Below, piece by piece: positions 15,723 to 25,186 of a stretch of DNA of 64,000 bases. A model generated the notes under the pieces. That model made no database searches and had not been told where the DNA came from. It saw only the letters and a list, made by a program, of their open reading frames with translations. The first letter of the stretch is position 1. Each line of letters begins with the position of its first letter. The stretch spans positions 1,922,001 through 1,986,000 of the forward strand of contig NZ_JASSUA010000001.1 of the NCBI RefSeq assembly GCF_030227115.1, given 5' to 3'. Both the position numbers and the translations under genes were made by a program. Source of the DNA: Marinobacter sp. SS13-12. GTDB taxonomy: Bacteria > Pseudomonadota > Gammaproteobacteria > Pseudomonadales > Oleiphilaceae.

Positions 15723-17774
15723 ATGAACTGGCGAGCATTATCAGCCGCAGGCTCGAAAACGCTGTACCCCGTGCATCGGTTGCACGGGGTTATTCTCCTG
15801 CTGCTCCTTATCTTCACGCTTCTTCTGGGTATGGGCAACTCGCTCCACTCGCGCATGCTGTGGGTGGGTGAGCAGACCTGGCCGAACTATTACCTGCTGG
15901 ACCCGGATGCCACGGAGCCTACATGCAGGCTGGTCATGGATGTCGATGCAGAGGTTGAAAAGCGGGTTGAGGCCTATGAGCCGGACCCGGATGACCTGTT
16001 CAGTTCGCCACCGGACCCGGAGGCGATCCGCAAATCCCTGGAAAAGAATCTGGCGCTTTGTCAGGAAGCACATTTCCGGTACCAGGAGAACCAGAAGCAC
16101 GCCACCGACGCGCTGGCGGTGTTCAAGGCCGTTGAGCAGGGCTTCGCCGATTTCCTGCTGGATAACATTGAGTTGACCAAGTTCCTGTTTATTGGCATGT
16201 TCGCCATGGCAGCGGCCATCTCCGCGCTGGATGCCGACCATATTGCCCTGAGACTGCCCCGCAACCGCGCCGAGTGGCGCCTGAGCCAGGGCATGCAGTT
16301 CGTGGTCAATGGCCTGATGGTGTATTCGCTGTTTTCCTACGTGGGCCGATTGTCGTCGTCCCCTGGCTCGGAAGACGCCATGGTGCTGCAGTACGCCTGG
16401 GCTGCGGTGTTTGGCCTGTTTATGGTTATCAATCTGGTGCGCTTCCTGTCAGTGCCGGCGCGAATGAGGGCGGGAACGCTGGCAGTATCCTCCGGCCTGG
16501 TTCTGCCCCTGTATTGCGCCATGGGCCTGGTTGCCATGAGTTATTTCTTCTTCGTTGACGGGTACTCCTCTGGCCTGGCCATCTACTTCGGCATGATGAC
16601 CAATCTGTCGTCCATGTTTATCAACATCGGCCTCTACGTGCTGGTGGGTATGGCCCTCAAACAGACCCGGATTCCGGAACTGCTGCTGAATGTGATCAAG
16701 CCGTACCATCTGCCTGCCCCCATGCTGGCCTCGGTGATGATCTTCGCCACGGCGTTTCCCACGGCATTCACTGGCGCGTCGGGTATTTTTATCCTGGCCG
16801 TCGGTGGCGTTGTCTATGACGAGATGCGCAAGAGCGGGGCAGGGCGCCAGCTGTCACTGGCCACGACCGCCATGTCTGGCAGCCTGGGTGTGGTTCTGAA
16901 CCCCTGCCTGTTGATCGTGGTGGTTGCAGCCCTGAACAAGGAAGTGACCACCTCCGAGATGTACGGCTGGGGCTTCTGGGTGTTCCTCATGTCGGCAACG
17001 CTGTTTTCCGTGGTTGTCTGTAAAACCCAGGGCAACTGGAAACCGCGCCCGGCGCCTGGAGCATTCAGGAAATCCCTTGCCGAGCTGCGGCCATTGGCGC
17101 CCTACGCAGCCGTTGCTGCCGTGGTTATCGTTGCCATCTGGCTGATCCTCGGGCTGGGATTCAATGAATACAGTGCACCGATGATTTTGCCGCTGGTGAT
17201 GCTGGCACTGGTCTATCTGGATTCCGGAAAGGACCATGATGAACAGGGGCATTCCCGTGGCCGGGCTTTCTGGATGCGCAGCACGGCTGCAGCCAGTGAC
17301 TCCGCCGTGCATATTGGTGCCTTGCTGGCGCTGATCGGCTTCTCGATCTGCCTTGGTGGTATTCTGGAACGCTCCGACATTGTTCACGCGCTGTTCCCGG
17401 AAAACCTGACCAGCCCGTGGCTTGCCATGCTGGTGATCGTAGTGATGCTGACCGTTATCGGAATGGTGATGGACCCGTTTGGTGCGGTTATCCTGGTGTC
17501 TGCTACCATCGCGCAGCCGGCGATCCAGCTGGGTATCGACCCACTGCATTTCTGGATTGTGTGCCTGGTGGCCTTTGAGCTGGGTTACCTGAGCCCGCCG
17601 GTGGCACTGAACCACCTGCTGACACGGCAGGTGGTTGGCGAAACCGAGGTGCTGGCAGCTGAGCGCACGGGCTCCTTCTGGCACCGCTATGAGCGATTGT
17701 TGCTGCCGCTGGTGGTGATGGGGCCAACGCTGCTGACCGCTGCCTTTGTGCCACTGTTGTTCTACGCGCTGTAA
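15723..17774 (+). CDS. Fused TRAP transporter permease (DctQM)
   Basis: This 683-residue polytopic inner-membrane protein appears to fuse the small (DctQ) and large (DctM) TRAP subunits. A first membrane segment (about 18-40) is followed by a charged periplasmic region of about 95 residues, then several DctQ-like helices, and from about residue 260 a DctM-like body of many helices (for example FPTAFTGASGIFILAVGGVVYDEM and the C-terminal LGYLSPPVALNHLL, typical of DctM). It would use an ion gradient to take up the ligand delivered by the upstream binding protein. It ends at an intrinsic terminator, closing a three-gene operon. Confidence 0.82.
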   Translation: MNWRALSAAGSKTLYPVHRLHGVILLLLLIFTLLLGMGNSLHSRMLWVGEQTWPNYYLLDPDATEPTCRLVMDVDAEVEKRVEAYEPDPDDLFSSPPDPEAIRKSLEKNLALCQEAHFRYQENQKHATDALAVFKAVEQGFADFLLDNIELTKFLFIGMFAMAAAISALDADHIALRLPRNRAEWRLSQGMQFVVNGLMVYSLFSYVGRLSSSPGSEDAMVLQYAWAAVFGLFMVINLVRFLSVPARMRAGTLAVSSGLVLPLYCAMGLVAMSYFFFVDGYSSGLAIYFGMMTNLSSMFINIGLYVLVGMALKQTRIPELLLNVIKPYHLPAPMLASVMIFATAFPTAFTGASGIFILAVGGVVYDEMRKSGAGRQLSLATTAMSGSLGVVLNPCLLIVVVAALNKEVTTSEMYGWGFWVFLMSATLFSVVVCKTQGNWKPRPAPGAFRKSLAELRPLAPYAAVAAVVIVAIWLILGLGFNEYSAPMILPLVMLALVYLDSGKDHDEQGHSRGRAFWMRSTAAASDSAVHIGALLALIGFSICLGGILERSDIVHALFPENLTSPWLAMLVIVVMLTVIGMVMDPFGAVILVSATIAQPAIQLGIDPLHFWIVCLVAFELGYLSPPVALNHLLTRQVVGETEVLAAERTGSFWHRYERLLLPLVVMGPTLLTAAFVPLLFYAL

Positions 17775-17791
17775 CCAATTGTCACTATAAA

Positions 17792-17827
17792 GAAACCGCC
17801 TTCGGGGTAACCTGATGGCGGTTTTTT
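17792..17827 (+). terminator. Intrinsic terminator after TRAP operon
   Basis: The stem AAACCGCC...GGCGGTTT is followed by a run of T (17821-17827). It lies 18 bp past the DctQM stop codon. Confidence 0.8.
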
Positions 17828-17942
17828 GCATCTGATGAAATGTTTGCAACGTATCCGGTGTTACCAACGTCAATCAGATACCATGTGGGAAAACAAAGGG
17901 AGCTGTTCTCGCGTGTCCATGATGTCGCCCTATGAGACTTTT

Positions 17943-20573
17943 ATGATCCGGAATGCACCTGTCACTGCTGGTTTGATGTCCTTGTTGCTGCTGTTATCGG
18001 GCTGTGGTGGCGGAGGGTCCGGTGGCGGCGCTGAAAACCCACCTGATGTGGCTGGCGTTATCGATATAGAAAGCGGAACGCGGGTGGATTCCGACACCGC
18101 TGATGACTTCCGCCTTGATCAGTCGGTGGACAATGGCTCCCCCGGATCGGCACAGGCCTTGCCTTCAGGGGCTACTGTAGGTGGCTATCTCAGTTTCATT
18201 GAAGGCACCTATGACACGGGAACCCCGGATCAATTCGATTTCGTAACAGATACCGCGGACTTTTTTGTGACTGAGCTGTCGCCTGGCGACCGGGTAGCCG
18301 TTCAGATGTTCCTGTCGCCGGACCAGCGCCTGCCGTTGCCAGATCGAACCCTGCGTATCCTCAAGCAGGAAGGTGGAGATCTGGTGCCGAAGTACAGTGA
18401 CACCGCCTCCGATACTCTGCGGGCACTTATGGTTACTCTCCCGGCTGATGCTGAAACAGGCTCCTACTTGATCGAAGTCAGCACAGCCGGGGGCATTCCC
18501 TTCCGTTACGTTCTTACACTGGCGGATCAGGCTTCCCCCAGTGTCATGAATACCAGTTATACGGATCCCGCTTTCATGGTGGATGAAGCCATCCTGAGTT
18601 TCGATGCAGATCCGGGGAGCGTCGCAATGGCGGCAGCCATGGCTGTGTCAGAGCGGAGGAATCTGGGTCGGGGCGCCTGGTTGATGCGCAGGGACAGCGC
18701 GCGAAACCTCGCCACCATGAGCGCCCGCCAGGTGGAGGATGCTCGCGAGGATACCCTGGACTGGATACGGGAGCTTCGTGAGCAACCCGGCGTTGCTGCC
18801 GCCGAGCCTAATTATCTTTACACTTCGCAGCAGGTTGCGCCAGACGACGATCCGCTTTATGACCGGCAATGGAATTTGCCGCTGACAAGGGCCCCTATGG
18901 CCTGGCAGGCGGCTCCGGACGCAGGGTTGGGCATCGGCATCGCAGTGTTTGATACTGGTGTGTTCCGATCGCCCCCGACAACCGGCGGCGCCTGGCACCC
19001 GGACCTGGACGAGAATGTCCGATTGATTTCCGGTGAGATCATGGATTATGTGTCTGGTGATCTGGATATTGACCAGGAACCAGGCCGAGACACCAATCCC
19101 GCTGACCCTGGCGACGGTAAAACCAGGAGTAGTAACTTTCACGGCACCCACGTAGCCGGCGTTGCTGCAGCAGTGGATAACGTCCAAGGTATTGTCGGCA
19201 TGGCGTCTGGAGCCAGCATTTACCCGGTGAGGGTTCTTGGTCGTGACGGTGTAGGCTCTTCCGCGGATCTGATTGCTGCAGTGAACTGGGCGGCAGGCCG
19301 AAGCGAGATCGACGTGATCAACCTCAGTCTTGGTGGTCTCGGGCCCAGTAATGCACTCAAAAGCGCTATTGATGCAGCCTGGGCCGGCGGTAATGGCCAA
19401 TTGATTGTGGCCGCTGCAGGCAACCAGGGCACTGATGAGCCAACCTACCCGGCTGCTTACCCCAACGTGATCGGCGTCGGGGCCGTGGACGGAGCTGGTA
19501 AACGTGCCTCCTACTCCAATGTGGGCGAATCCGTCGACGTAGTAGCGCCAGGGGGCGATGCGAGCCGGGACGCCAATCAGGATGGTACGGCTGATGTAAT
19601 TGTCAGCACCTGGGGCAGGGATGACAGTGGCTCCTTCGAGCCGGGTTATGCCGGCCTTCAGGGCACCTCCATGGCGGCGCCTCACGTGGCAGGCGTCTAT
19701 GCCCTGATGAAGGGAGAATCCACAATTACACCGGGGGAGTTCCGCAGCCTGTTAAGAAGTGGTGCTCTGACGGAAGAGGTTGGCCCTGCTTTTGAATACG
19801 GTGCCGGCCTGATCAACGCCCTGGCGGCCATGGACGCCGCGTTGGACGGAAACTTCCCCATCACCCTTGGGGCATCTCCGTCGGCGCTGCAGTTCAATTC
19901 GGCCGTTCTGAGTGCGGAGCTTGAATTTTCAGCCTATCCCGAAGGTGAACCAATCACTATCATCCAGGTAACCGCTGGAGCGGAATGGCTGAACCTGGGA
20001 GAACGTCCGGCTGACCTATCACAGTCGCTCGTCGTATCGGTGGATACGTCCGGGCTGGAAAATAATAAACGTTACACCACAGAACTGGAGATCGAATACG
20101 ATCCGCAAAATGGAGAAGCAGGCACCCTGACGGTCCCGGTTTCCCTGCGGCTGGGTACTTCGGCAGACGAGCGGGACGCAGGCAGGCATTATGTGCTCCT
20201 GGTCAGCGCCGATGACAACCGGGATACCATCGAGCAGGTGGTGGCATCCGCAAGTGGCGGCCAGTATCGTTTCGCCTTTGACCAGGTCGAGCCGGGGGAG
20301 TATTTCCTGGTGGCTGGCACCGACATCGACAACAATGGCCTGATCTGCGAGAACGGTGAAGCCTGCGCCGAATACCCGGTCAATGGTCTGCCTGAGAAAA
20401 TCGTCATTGGCGACCAGCCGCTGAGCGGGGTAAGGTTAAGCACCAGTTTCCGCCGGCCTACGATAGCTGCGATGGGCCTGCCACGGATCGGATTCGAAGG
20501 CTATCGCCTGAAGTCCGACGGTGAGAAAGAGCAGGATAACGTGCCAATTCGCCGCCTGGAGAACGACCGTTGA
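17943..20573 (+). CDS. Lipoprotein subtilisin-like serine protease (S8)
   Basis: This 876-residue secreted protease begins with a lipoprotein signal (lipobox LSGC, Cys about 21) and a Gly/Ser-rich linker. A propeptide-like region of about 250 residues follows, then an S8 domain with catalytic Asp337 (FDTG), His400 (HGTHVAG) and Ser576 (GTSMAAPH), plus the oxyanion Asn in AAAGNQG. The C-terminal 270 residues look like beta-sandwich repeats (Ig/BACON-like). Other in-frame starts up to 17826 exist; 17943 is chosen because it gives a compact signal peptide. Its stop overlaps the PrcB-like gene, suggesting the products work together, probably at the outer membrane. The substrate is unknown. Confidence 0.85.
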   Translation: MIRNAPVTAGLMSLLLLLSGCGGGGSGGGAENPPDVAGVIDIESGTRVDSDTADDFRLDQSVDNGSPGSAQALPSGATVGGYLSFIEGTYDTGTPDQFDFVTDTADFFVTELSPGDRVAVQMFLSPDQRLPLPDRTLRILKQEGGDLVPKYSDTASDTLRALMVTLPADAETGSYLIEVSTAGGIPFRYVLTLADQASPSVMNTSYTDPAFMVDEAILSFDADPGSVAMAAAMAVSERRNLGRGAWLMRRDSARNLATMSARQVEDAREDTLDWIRELREQPGVAAAEPNYLYTSQQVAPDDDPLYDRQWNLPLTRAPMAWQAAPDAGLGIGIAVFDTGVFRSPPTTGGAWHPDLDENVRLISGEIMDYVSGDLDIDQEPGRDTNPADPGDGKTRSSNFHGTHVAGVAAAVDNVQGIVGMASGASIYPVRVLGRDGVGSSADLIAAVNWAAGRSEIDVINLSLGGLGPSNALKSAIDAAWAGGNGQLIVAAAGNQGTDEPTYPAAYPNVIGVGAVDGAGKRASYSNVGESVDVVAPGGDASRDANQDGTADVIVSTWGRDDSGSFEPGYAGLQGTSMAAPHVAGVYALMKGESTITPGEFRSLLRSGALTEEVGPAFEYGAGLINALAAMDAALDGNFPITLGASPSALQFNSAVLSAELEFSAYPEGEPITIIQVTAGAEWLNLGERPADLSQSLVVSVDTSGLENNKRYTTELEIEYDPQNGEAGTLTVPVSLRLGTSADERDAGRHYVLLVSADDNRDTIEQVVASASGGQYRFAFDQVEPGEYFLVAGTDIDNNGLICENGEACAEYPVNGLPEKIVIGDQPLSGVRLSTSFRRPTIAAMGLPRIGFEGYRLKSDGEKEQDNVPIRRLENDR

Positions 20574-21061
20574 TGATGCGTTTGCTACATATGACAGCCC
20601 TGACCCTCGCCATCACTCTGGTGGCAGGGTGCGCCGTTAATCGCTCGGCAACTGCCAGTGGCGCACCGCTGGCACGGCAGGTGACGGAGTCCGACCATTG
20701 CGGCCTGACGGCACCGGGGCTGGTCTATATCAGCGACGCCAGCGAGCTGGACAAGCTCGGGCGACTGCCATCCGGCAACCTTGCGATGAAAAAACTCCGG
20801 GCTCTTGATCTGGAGCAGGAACACCTGGTGCTTGTGGGGCTGGGACAGAAGCCCACCGGCGGCTATGGTTTGACCCTGGAGTCCGCAGAGATCGCTGACA
20901 ATGTGCTGGGGCTGACCCTTGACGTCCGGAAGCCGGCATCGGATGCCATGGTCACCCAGGCGCTGACCACGCCCTGCGCCATTATTGCCATCACCCCCGA
21001 AGACTGGAAGCAGCTCAGGGTGTCCGGCAAGGGCCTGGATACCATCACACGCCCGCGATAG
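20573..21061 (+). CDS. PrcB-like lipoprotein, protease-complex partner
   Basis: This 162-residue protein has a lipoprotein signal (lipobox VAGC, Cys about 20) and a C-terminal region matching the PrcB_C family pattern: HLVLVGLGQKPTGGYGLTLE followed by a conserved Cys in TTPCAII. PrcB is a lipoprotein needed for the dentilisin protease complex of Treponema denticola. Here the ATG overlaps the protease stop codon by one base (TGATG), so translation is coupled. A further ATG 3 bp on is equally possible. A role in folding, anchoring or inhibiting the subtilase is inferred. Confidence 0.72.
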   Translation: MMRLLHMTALTLAITLVAGCAVNRSATASGAPLARQVTESDHCGLTAPGLVYISDASELDKLGRLPSGNLAMKKLRALDLEQEHLVLVGLGQKPTGGYGLTLESAEIADNVLGLTLDVRKPASDAMVTQALTTPCAIIAITPEDWKQLRVSGKGLDTITRPR

Positions 21062-21175
21062 CAGCTCGGCAGCTGCGCTGGTCCTCACCCGCACAAATCA
21101 ACCGTTGATCTTTCCCCGTGAATCCCTAAGCTATGGCCCAGCTTAATTACAAACCCGTGGAGTCATTTCCTTCCC

Positions 21176-23071
21176 ATGAGCCAGAAACAGTACAACGCCG
21201 ACGCCATTGAAGTTCTTAGTGGTCTGGACCCGGTACGCAAGCGCCCGGGCATGTACACCGACACCAGTCGCCCCAACCATCTGGCCCAGGAAGTCATTGA
21301 TAACAGCGTTGACGAAGCTCTGGCAGGCCACGCCCGCCGGATTGACGTGATCCTCCACAGCGACGGCTCGCTCAGTGTCGAAGATGACGGCCGCGGTATG
21401 CCGGTGGACATGCACAAAGAGCATGGCGTGCCCGGTGTGGAACTGATTCTTACCCGCCTTCATGCCGGCGGTAAGTTCACCCAGGGCAACTACAACTTCT
21501 CCGGTGGTTTGCACGGGGTGGGTGTGTCGGTGGTCAACGCCCTGTCGACGAACCTTGAGGTACTGATCAAACGCGACGGGCAATTACACCGGATGACGTT
21601 CGCCAATGGCCACAAACAAACCGACCTTGAGGTAGTGGATACCGTTGGCAAGCGTAATACCGGCACCCGGCTGAAGTTCACGCCTGACCCCAGCTATTTC
21701 GACAGCCCGAAATTTTCCGTCAGTCGTCTGCGCCATAATCTCCGTGCCAAGGCCGTGCTCTGCCCAGGCCTGCATATCACCTTCCTGCAGGAGCAGACTG
21801 GCGACAAGGACGAGTGGTGCTATGAAGGCGGGCTGCGCGATTACCTGCGTACCGAACTGGCAGACATCGAAGCGGTACCTCTGGAGCCTTTCACCGGCAG
21901 CTTCTCCGGTAACAAGGAAGCTGTCGACTGGGCTATCCAGTGGCTGCCGGAAGGTGGCGAAGCGGTCATGGAAAGCTACGTTAACCTGATCCCCACTGCC
22001 CAGGGTGGCACCCACGTTAATGGCCTGCGCACCGGCCTGCTGGAAGCCATGCGGGAATTCTGCGAGTTCCGCAGCCTGCTGCCCCGGGGCGTGAAGCTGT
22101 CGCCGGAAGATATCTGGGAGCGCTGTGCCTACGTGCTGTCCTTCAAGATGCAGGAGCCCCAGTTCTCCGGCCAGACCAAGGAGCGCCTGTCGTCCCGGGA
22201 AGCAGCTGCGTTCATCTCCGGCGTGGTCAAGGATGCCTTCAGCCTGTGGCTGAACCAGCACACCGACGTTGCCGAAATGCTGGCAGAGCTGTTTATCAGC
22301 AACGCCCAGCGCCGTCTTCGTGCCAGCAAGAAAGTCGCCCGGAAAAGGGTCACCTCCGGCCCGGCACTGCCCGGCAAATTGGCAGACTGCTCAGGCAGCG
22401 ACAGCAACCGCTCCGAGCTCTTCCTGGTGGAAGGGGACTCCGCGGGTGGCTCTGCCAAACAGGCACGCGACCGGGAGTTCCAGGCCGTGATGCCACTGCG
22501 GGGCAAGATCCTCAACACCTGGGAAGTGGACTCCGGTGAGATCCTCGCCTCCCAGGAAGTCCATGACATCGCCGTTGCCATCGGGGTAGACCCGGGTTCG
22601 GACAAGCTGGACGGCCTGCGCTACAACAAGATCTGCATCCTCGCCGATGCCGACTCCGACGGGCTGCACATCGCCACTTTGCTCTGTGCTCTGTTCGTCA
22701 AACACTTCCGCCCACTGGTTGCCGCCGGCCATGTATTCGTTGCCATGCCGCCCCTGTACCGGGTGGACCTGGGCAAGGAAACCTTCTACGCTCTGGACGA
22801 GCATGAAAAGCAGGGCATCCTTGACCGCCTGGCAGCGGAAAATCGCCGCGGTAAAATATCCGTCACCCGCTTCAAGGGCCTGGGCGAAATGAACCCGCTC
22901 CAGCTCCGTGAGACCACCATGGCCCCGGATACCCGGCGGCTGGTGATGCTTACCATTGCCGATGGTGACGACACCGACGCCCGTATGGATATGCTGCTGG
23001 GTAAAAAGCGCGCCTCCGATCGTCGGGTGTGGCTGGAAACCTACGGCAACATGGCAGACATCGAAGTGTGA
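21176..23071 (+). CDS. parE: ParE, DNA topoisomerase IV subunit B
   Basis: This 631-residue ATPase subunit of topoisomerase IV acts with ParC in unlinking sister chromosomes. N-terminal GHKL motifs are visible: EVIDNSVDEALAG near residue 40, DDGRGMPVD near residue 70 and GGLHGVGVSVVNAL near residue 110. The TOPRIM domain begins with EGDSAGGSAKQARDR near residue 420 and has a DADSDG metal site near residue 500. PLRGKILN and the C-terminal QRYKGLGEM-type segment (here RFKGLGEMNP) are also present. Length matches ParE rather than GyrB, which has an insertion. The partner parC lies about 10 kb downstream. Confidence 0.96.
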   Translation: MSQKQYNADAIEVLSGLDPVRKRPGMYTDTSRPNHLAQEVIDNSVDEALAGHARRIDVILHSDGSLSVEDDGRGMPVDMHKEHGVPGVELILTRLHAGGKFTQGNYNFSGGLHGVGVSVVNALSTNLEVLIKRDGQLHRMTFANGHKQTDLEVVDTVGKRNTGTRLKFTPDPSYFDSPKFSVSRLRHNLRAKAVLCPGLHITFLQEQTGDKDEWCYEGGLRDYLRTELADIEAVPLEPFTGSFSGNKEAVDWAIQWLPEGGEAVMESYVNLIPTAQGGTHVNGLRTGLLEAMREFCEFRSLLPRGVKLSPEDIWERCAYVLSFKMQEPQFSGQTKERLSSREAAAFISGVVKDAFSLWLNQHTDVAEMLAELFISNAQRRLRASKKVARKRVTSGPALPGKLADCSGSDSNRSELFLVEGDSAGGSAKQARDREFQAVMPLRGKILNTWEVDSGEILASQEVHDIAVAIGVDPGSDKLDGLRYNKICILADADSDGLHIATLLCALFVKHFRPLVAAGHVFVAMPPLYRVDLGKETFYALDEHEKQGILDRLAAENRRGKISVTRFKGLGEMNPLQLRETTMAPDTRRLVMLTIADGDDTDARMDMLLGKKRASDRRVWLETYGNMADIEV

Positions 23072-23119
23072 TGGTGTCCGCAACAGCTTAAACAACAACG
23101 TCAGCAAGGAGTGGTGACG

Positions 23120-25186
23120 ATGAAACTTGTCCGGTCAAGGGATTTGACCGCGTATGATCTCCCTCGTATTGAAAGCCCGTTTCTGGCCGCCAGTAAGGTA
23201 CAGCACCTGCTGGCCGACCCGTTTTCCGCATTGCAGCTACCGCAGGACCTCCCCCGCAAGCCTTATCGGCGCAATGGCTATCCCGATACCCTCCAGGACC
23301 AGGTTCGCAACGGTGAGCTGTTGCTGGTCCATGGCCCCGTGGACGGCTTTCCAGTGTCCCCGGTGGTTACCTGGCAGCCCGGCGGACATTTTCCTGGCGG
23401 TGGCCAGTGGAAAGTGAACACGCTGATTGTTGGCGCATTCCTCGAAAACGACGTGGCAAAGCTGAACGAATGGGCGGTTACTCCGGAGCAGTTGCGTAGC
23501 AGCAATCCCGCGGGAATTGGCGGATTCCGGAGTCGGACATTTGGCATCGACATGCAAATCCGGCATCACGCCGAAAACCATCAGAGACAATCGTCATCTG
23601 GAAGCGCACCGACACTACCTCTGGGGAGTGCCACGTCTGTGATGCCGCTTCCTGCCACTTCCAGTCCAGCGACTGACACCAGTAAGAAGTCGGAAGAACC
23701 GCCCGGTATTCATCTGGAGGTGGGGATTTTTACAGATGGGACCTTGAATAATGCGACCAACACCCGGGTTTTTACGGAGCAGTTGGAGAAAGAGTGTCTG
23801 ACTCCCTTTGAGAACGATGAAATAAGCCAGGAAGAATGTGAGCGTCGTTTGGGCCTGATGCTGGGTGGCAGTTACTCCAATGCTCCGAGTAATGTGGCGA
23901 AACTATGGGATTTGTACCCAAATAGACAACTAAGGTCAGACAATAAAATTACTTTTCGTCGAAGCATTTACGCACCGGGCGCCGGTTCAAAGTCGGGTAG
24001 CGAAGATTCATTGTACGGTGCAGCTACCGGCTTGGGAGATGCTGGCGTTATCCGCCAGGTTCACTATGCATTTTCACAGCTGGCCATGCAGATGAGAGAA
24101 GACCTGCAAGGTAAACAAAGTGACCAACTGGCAGTCGATCTTTTTGGTTTTAGCCGCGGTGCTGCAGCGGCTCGTCATGCAGCGCATGAGATTAATATTG
24201 GCCCAGAGGGGCTGCTGGCAAAGGTTTTGAGTGAGTACGGCGTTGCCTGGCCGAAGGAGGTTCGCATCCGTTTCGTTGGGTTGTATGACACTGTTGCTGG
24301 TATCGTCAACGTTTTTGCCGGCGACCTGGCTGCGGACAATGCCCGCAACAGTCCTGTTAAGCTCTATCTGGACCCCGGTCAGGTTGATCATGCGGTGCAT
24401 CTAACCGCTACCCACGAGCACCGCAAGAACTTCGCCCTGAATAGTCTTCGTAGTCCGAACGGTACCCTTCCTGCTAATTTCCGTGAAATCGCGCTACCCG
24501 GAGCCCACTCGGACATTGGTGGTGGATACGGTGACAGTCAGCGAGAGGAGGTCTTGATCAGTCCGCTATTGCCAGTGCCACCGAGCCGGCTGCGCTGGCC
24601 AGAGAAAAGTATGGAATGGGATAACCTTGAGGCATTGCGAACACAAGTGGCAGCTGAGGGCTGGATTGGCCTCCACAGTTTACCGGTTCGGCAGTCCCGC
24701 AAACCCCACAACTTGGCGGCCAACCCTGGCTCGGAAGGTGATGCCAGCCTGGACATAGTGACAAACCGAAAAGACCATCCCGCACCGGAAGGTGAGGTAG
24801 AGTTGGCACTGCGCATGACCCGACAGGTTCGTGGCGACTATTCCCGGGTGGCCCTGCGAATGATGCACCGGCTTGCAACAGACAAGGGGGTGCCATTGAA
24901 GGATGTAGGTGCGACGAAGCGGGATGAAACAATGCCTGAAGAGTTGGAAGCCATACTCGACAAGCTTATGCAGCAGGTCAAACAGGGAGACGATGAGCCT
25001 TCTCTATCCAGGGAGAGCCACGAGTTGTTGTTGCAACGTTATATTCACTACTCCGCGAACTATAACAGTTTTGAAACACTGATCGGCGAGGTGCCCGTGC
25101 GGGTAAGCCTGTTCCGCCATGTCAGGCCACATGCCCCAGCGTCATCGAGGGAACGCAGGGTGTACCCGCAACAGGAAGGCTACTGA
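23120..25186 (+). CDS. Tle1-family phospholipase, T6SS effector-like (DUF2235)
   Basis: This 688-residue protein has the DUF2235 alpha/beta-hydrolase core of type VI secretion lipase effectors of the Tle1 group. The nucleophile motif GFSRG places Ser345, Asp390 (GLYDTVA) and His463 (GAHSDIGGGY) as the triad; FTDGTLNN opens the core near residue 210. The first 200 residues form an extra domain that I do not recognise, joined by a Ser/Thr/Pro-rich linker. AAGGAG 8 nt upstream supports ATG at 23120. The central part looks more A/T-rich than its neighbours, hinting at transfer. It is followed by a coupled lipoprotein gene, probably immunity. No tss, hcp or vgrG genes are in the window. Confidence 0.82.
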   Translation: MKLVRSRDLTAYDLPRIESPFLAASKVQHLLADPFSALQLPQDLPRKPYRRNGYPDTLQDQVRNGELLLVHGPVDGFPVSPVVTWQPGGHFPGGGQWKVNTLIVGAFLENDVAKLNEWAVTPEQLRSSNPAGIGGFRSRTFGIDMQIRHHAENHQRQSSSGSAPTLPLGSATSVMPLPATSSPATDTSKKSEEPPGIHLEVGIFTDGTLNNATNTRVFTEQLEKECLTPFENDEISQEECERRLGLMLGGSYSNAPSNVAKLWDLYPNRQLRSDNKITFRRSIYAPGAGSKSGSEDSLYGAATGLGDAGVIRQVHYAFSQLAMQMREDLQGKQSDQLAVDLFGFSRGAAAARHAAHEINIGPEGLLAKVLSEYGVAWPKEVRIRFVGLYDTVAGIVNVFAGDLAADNARNSPVKLYLDPGQVDHAVHLTATHEHRKNFALNSLRSPNGTLPANFREIALPGAHSDIGGGYGDSQREEVLISPLLPVPPSRLRWPEKSMEWDNLEALRTQVAAEGWIGLHSLPVRQSRKPHNLAANPGSEGDASLDIVTNRKDHPAPEGEVELALRMTRQVRGDYSRVALRMMHRLATDKGVPLKDVGATKRDETMPEELEAILDKLMQQVKQGDDEPSLSRESHELLLQRYIHYSANYNSFETLIGEVPVRVSLFRHVRPHAPASSRERRVYPQQEGY

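Noticed and set aside
16854..17873. 339-codon minus-strand frame opposite DctQM
   Set aside because: His/Gln-rich antisense of membrane helices, and it crosses an intrinsic terminator.
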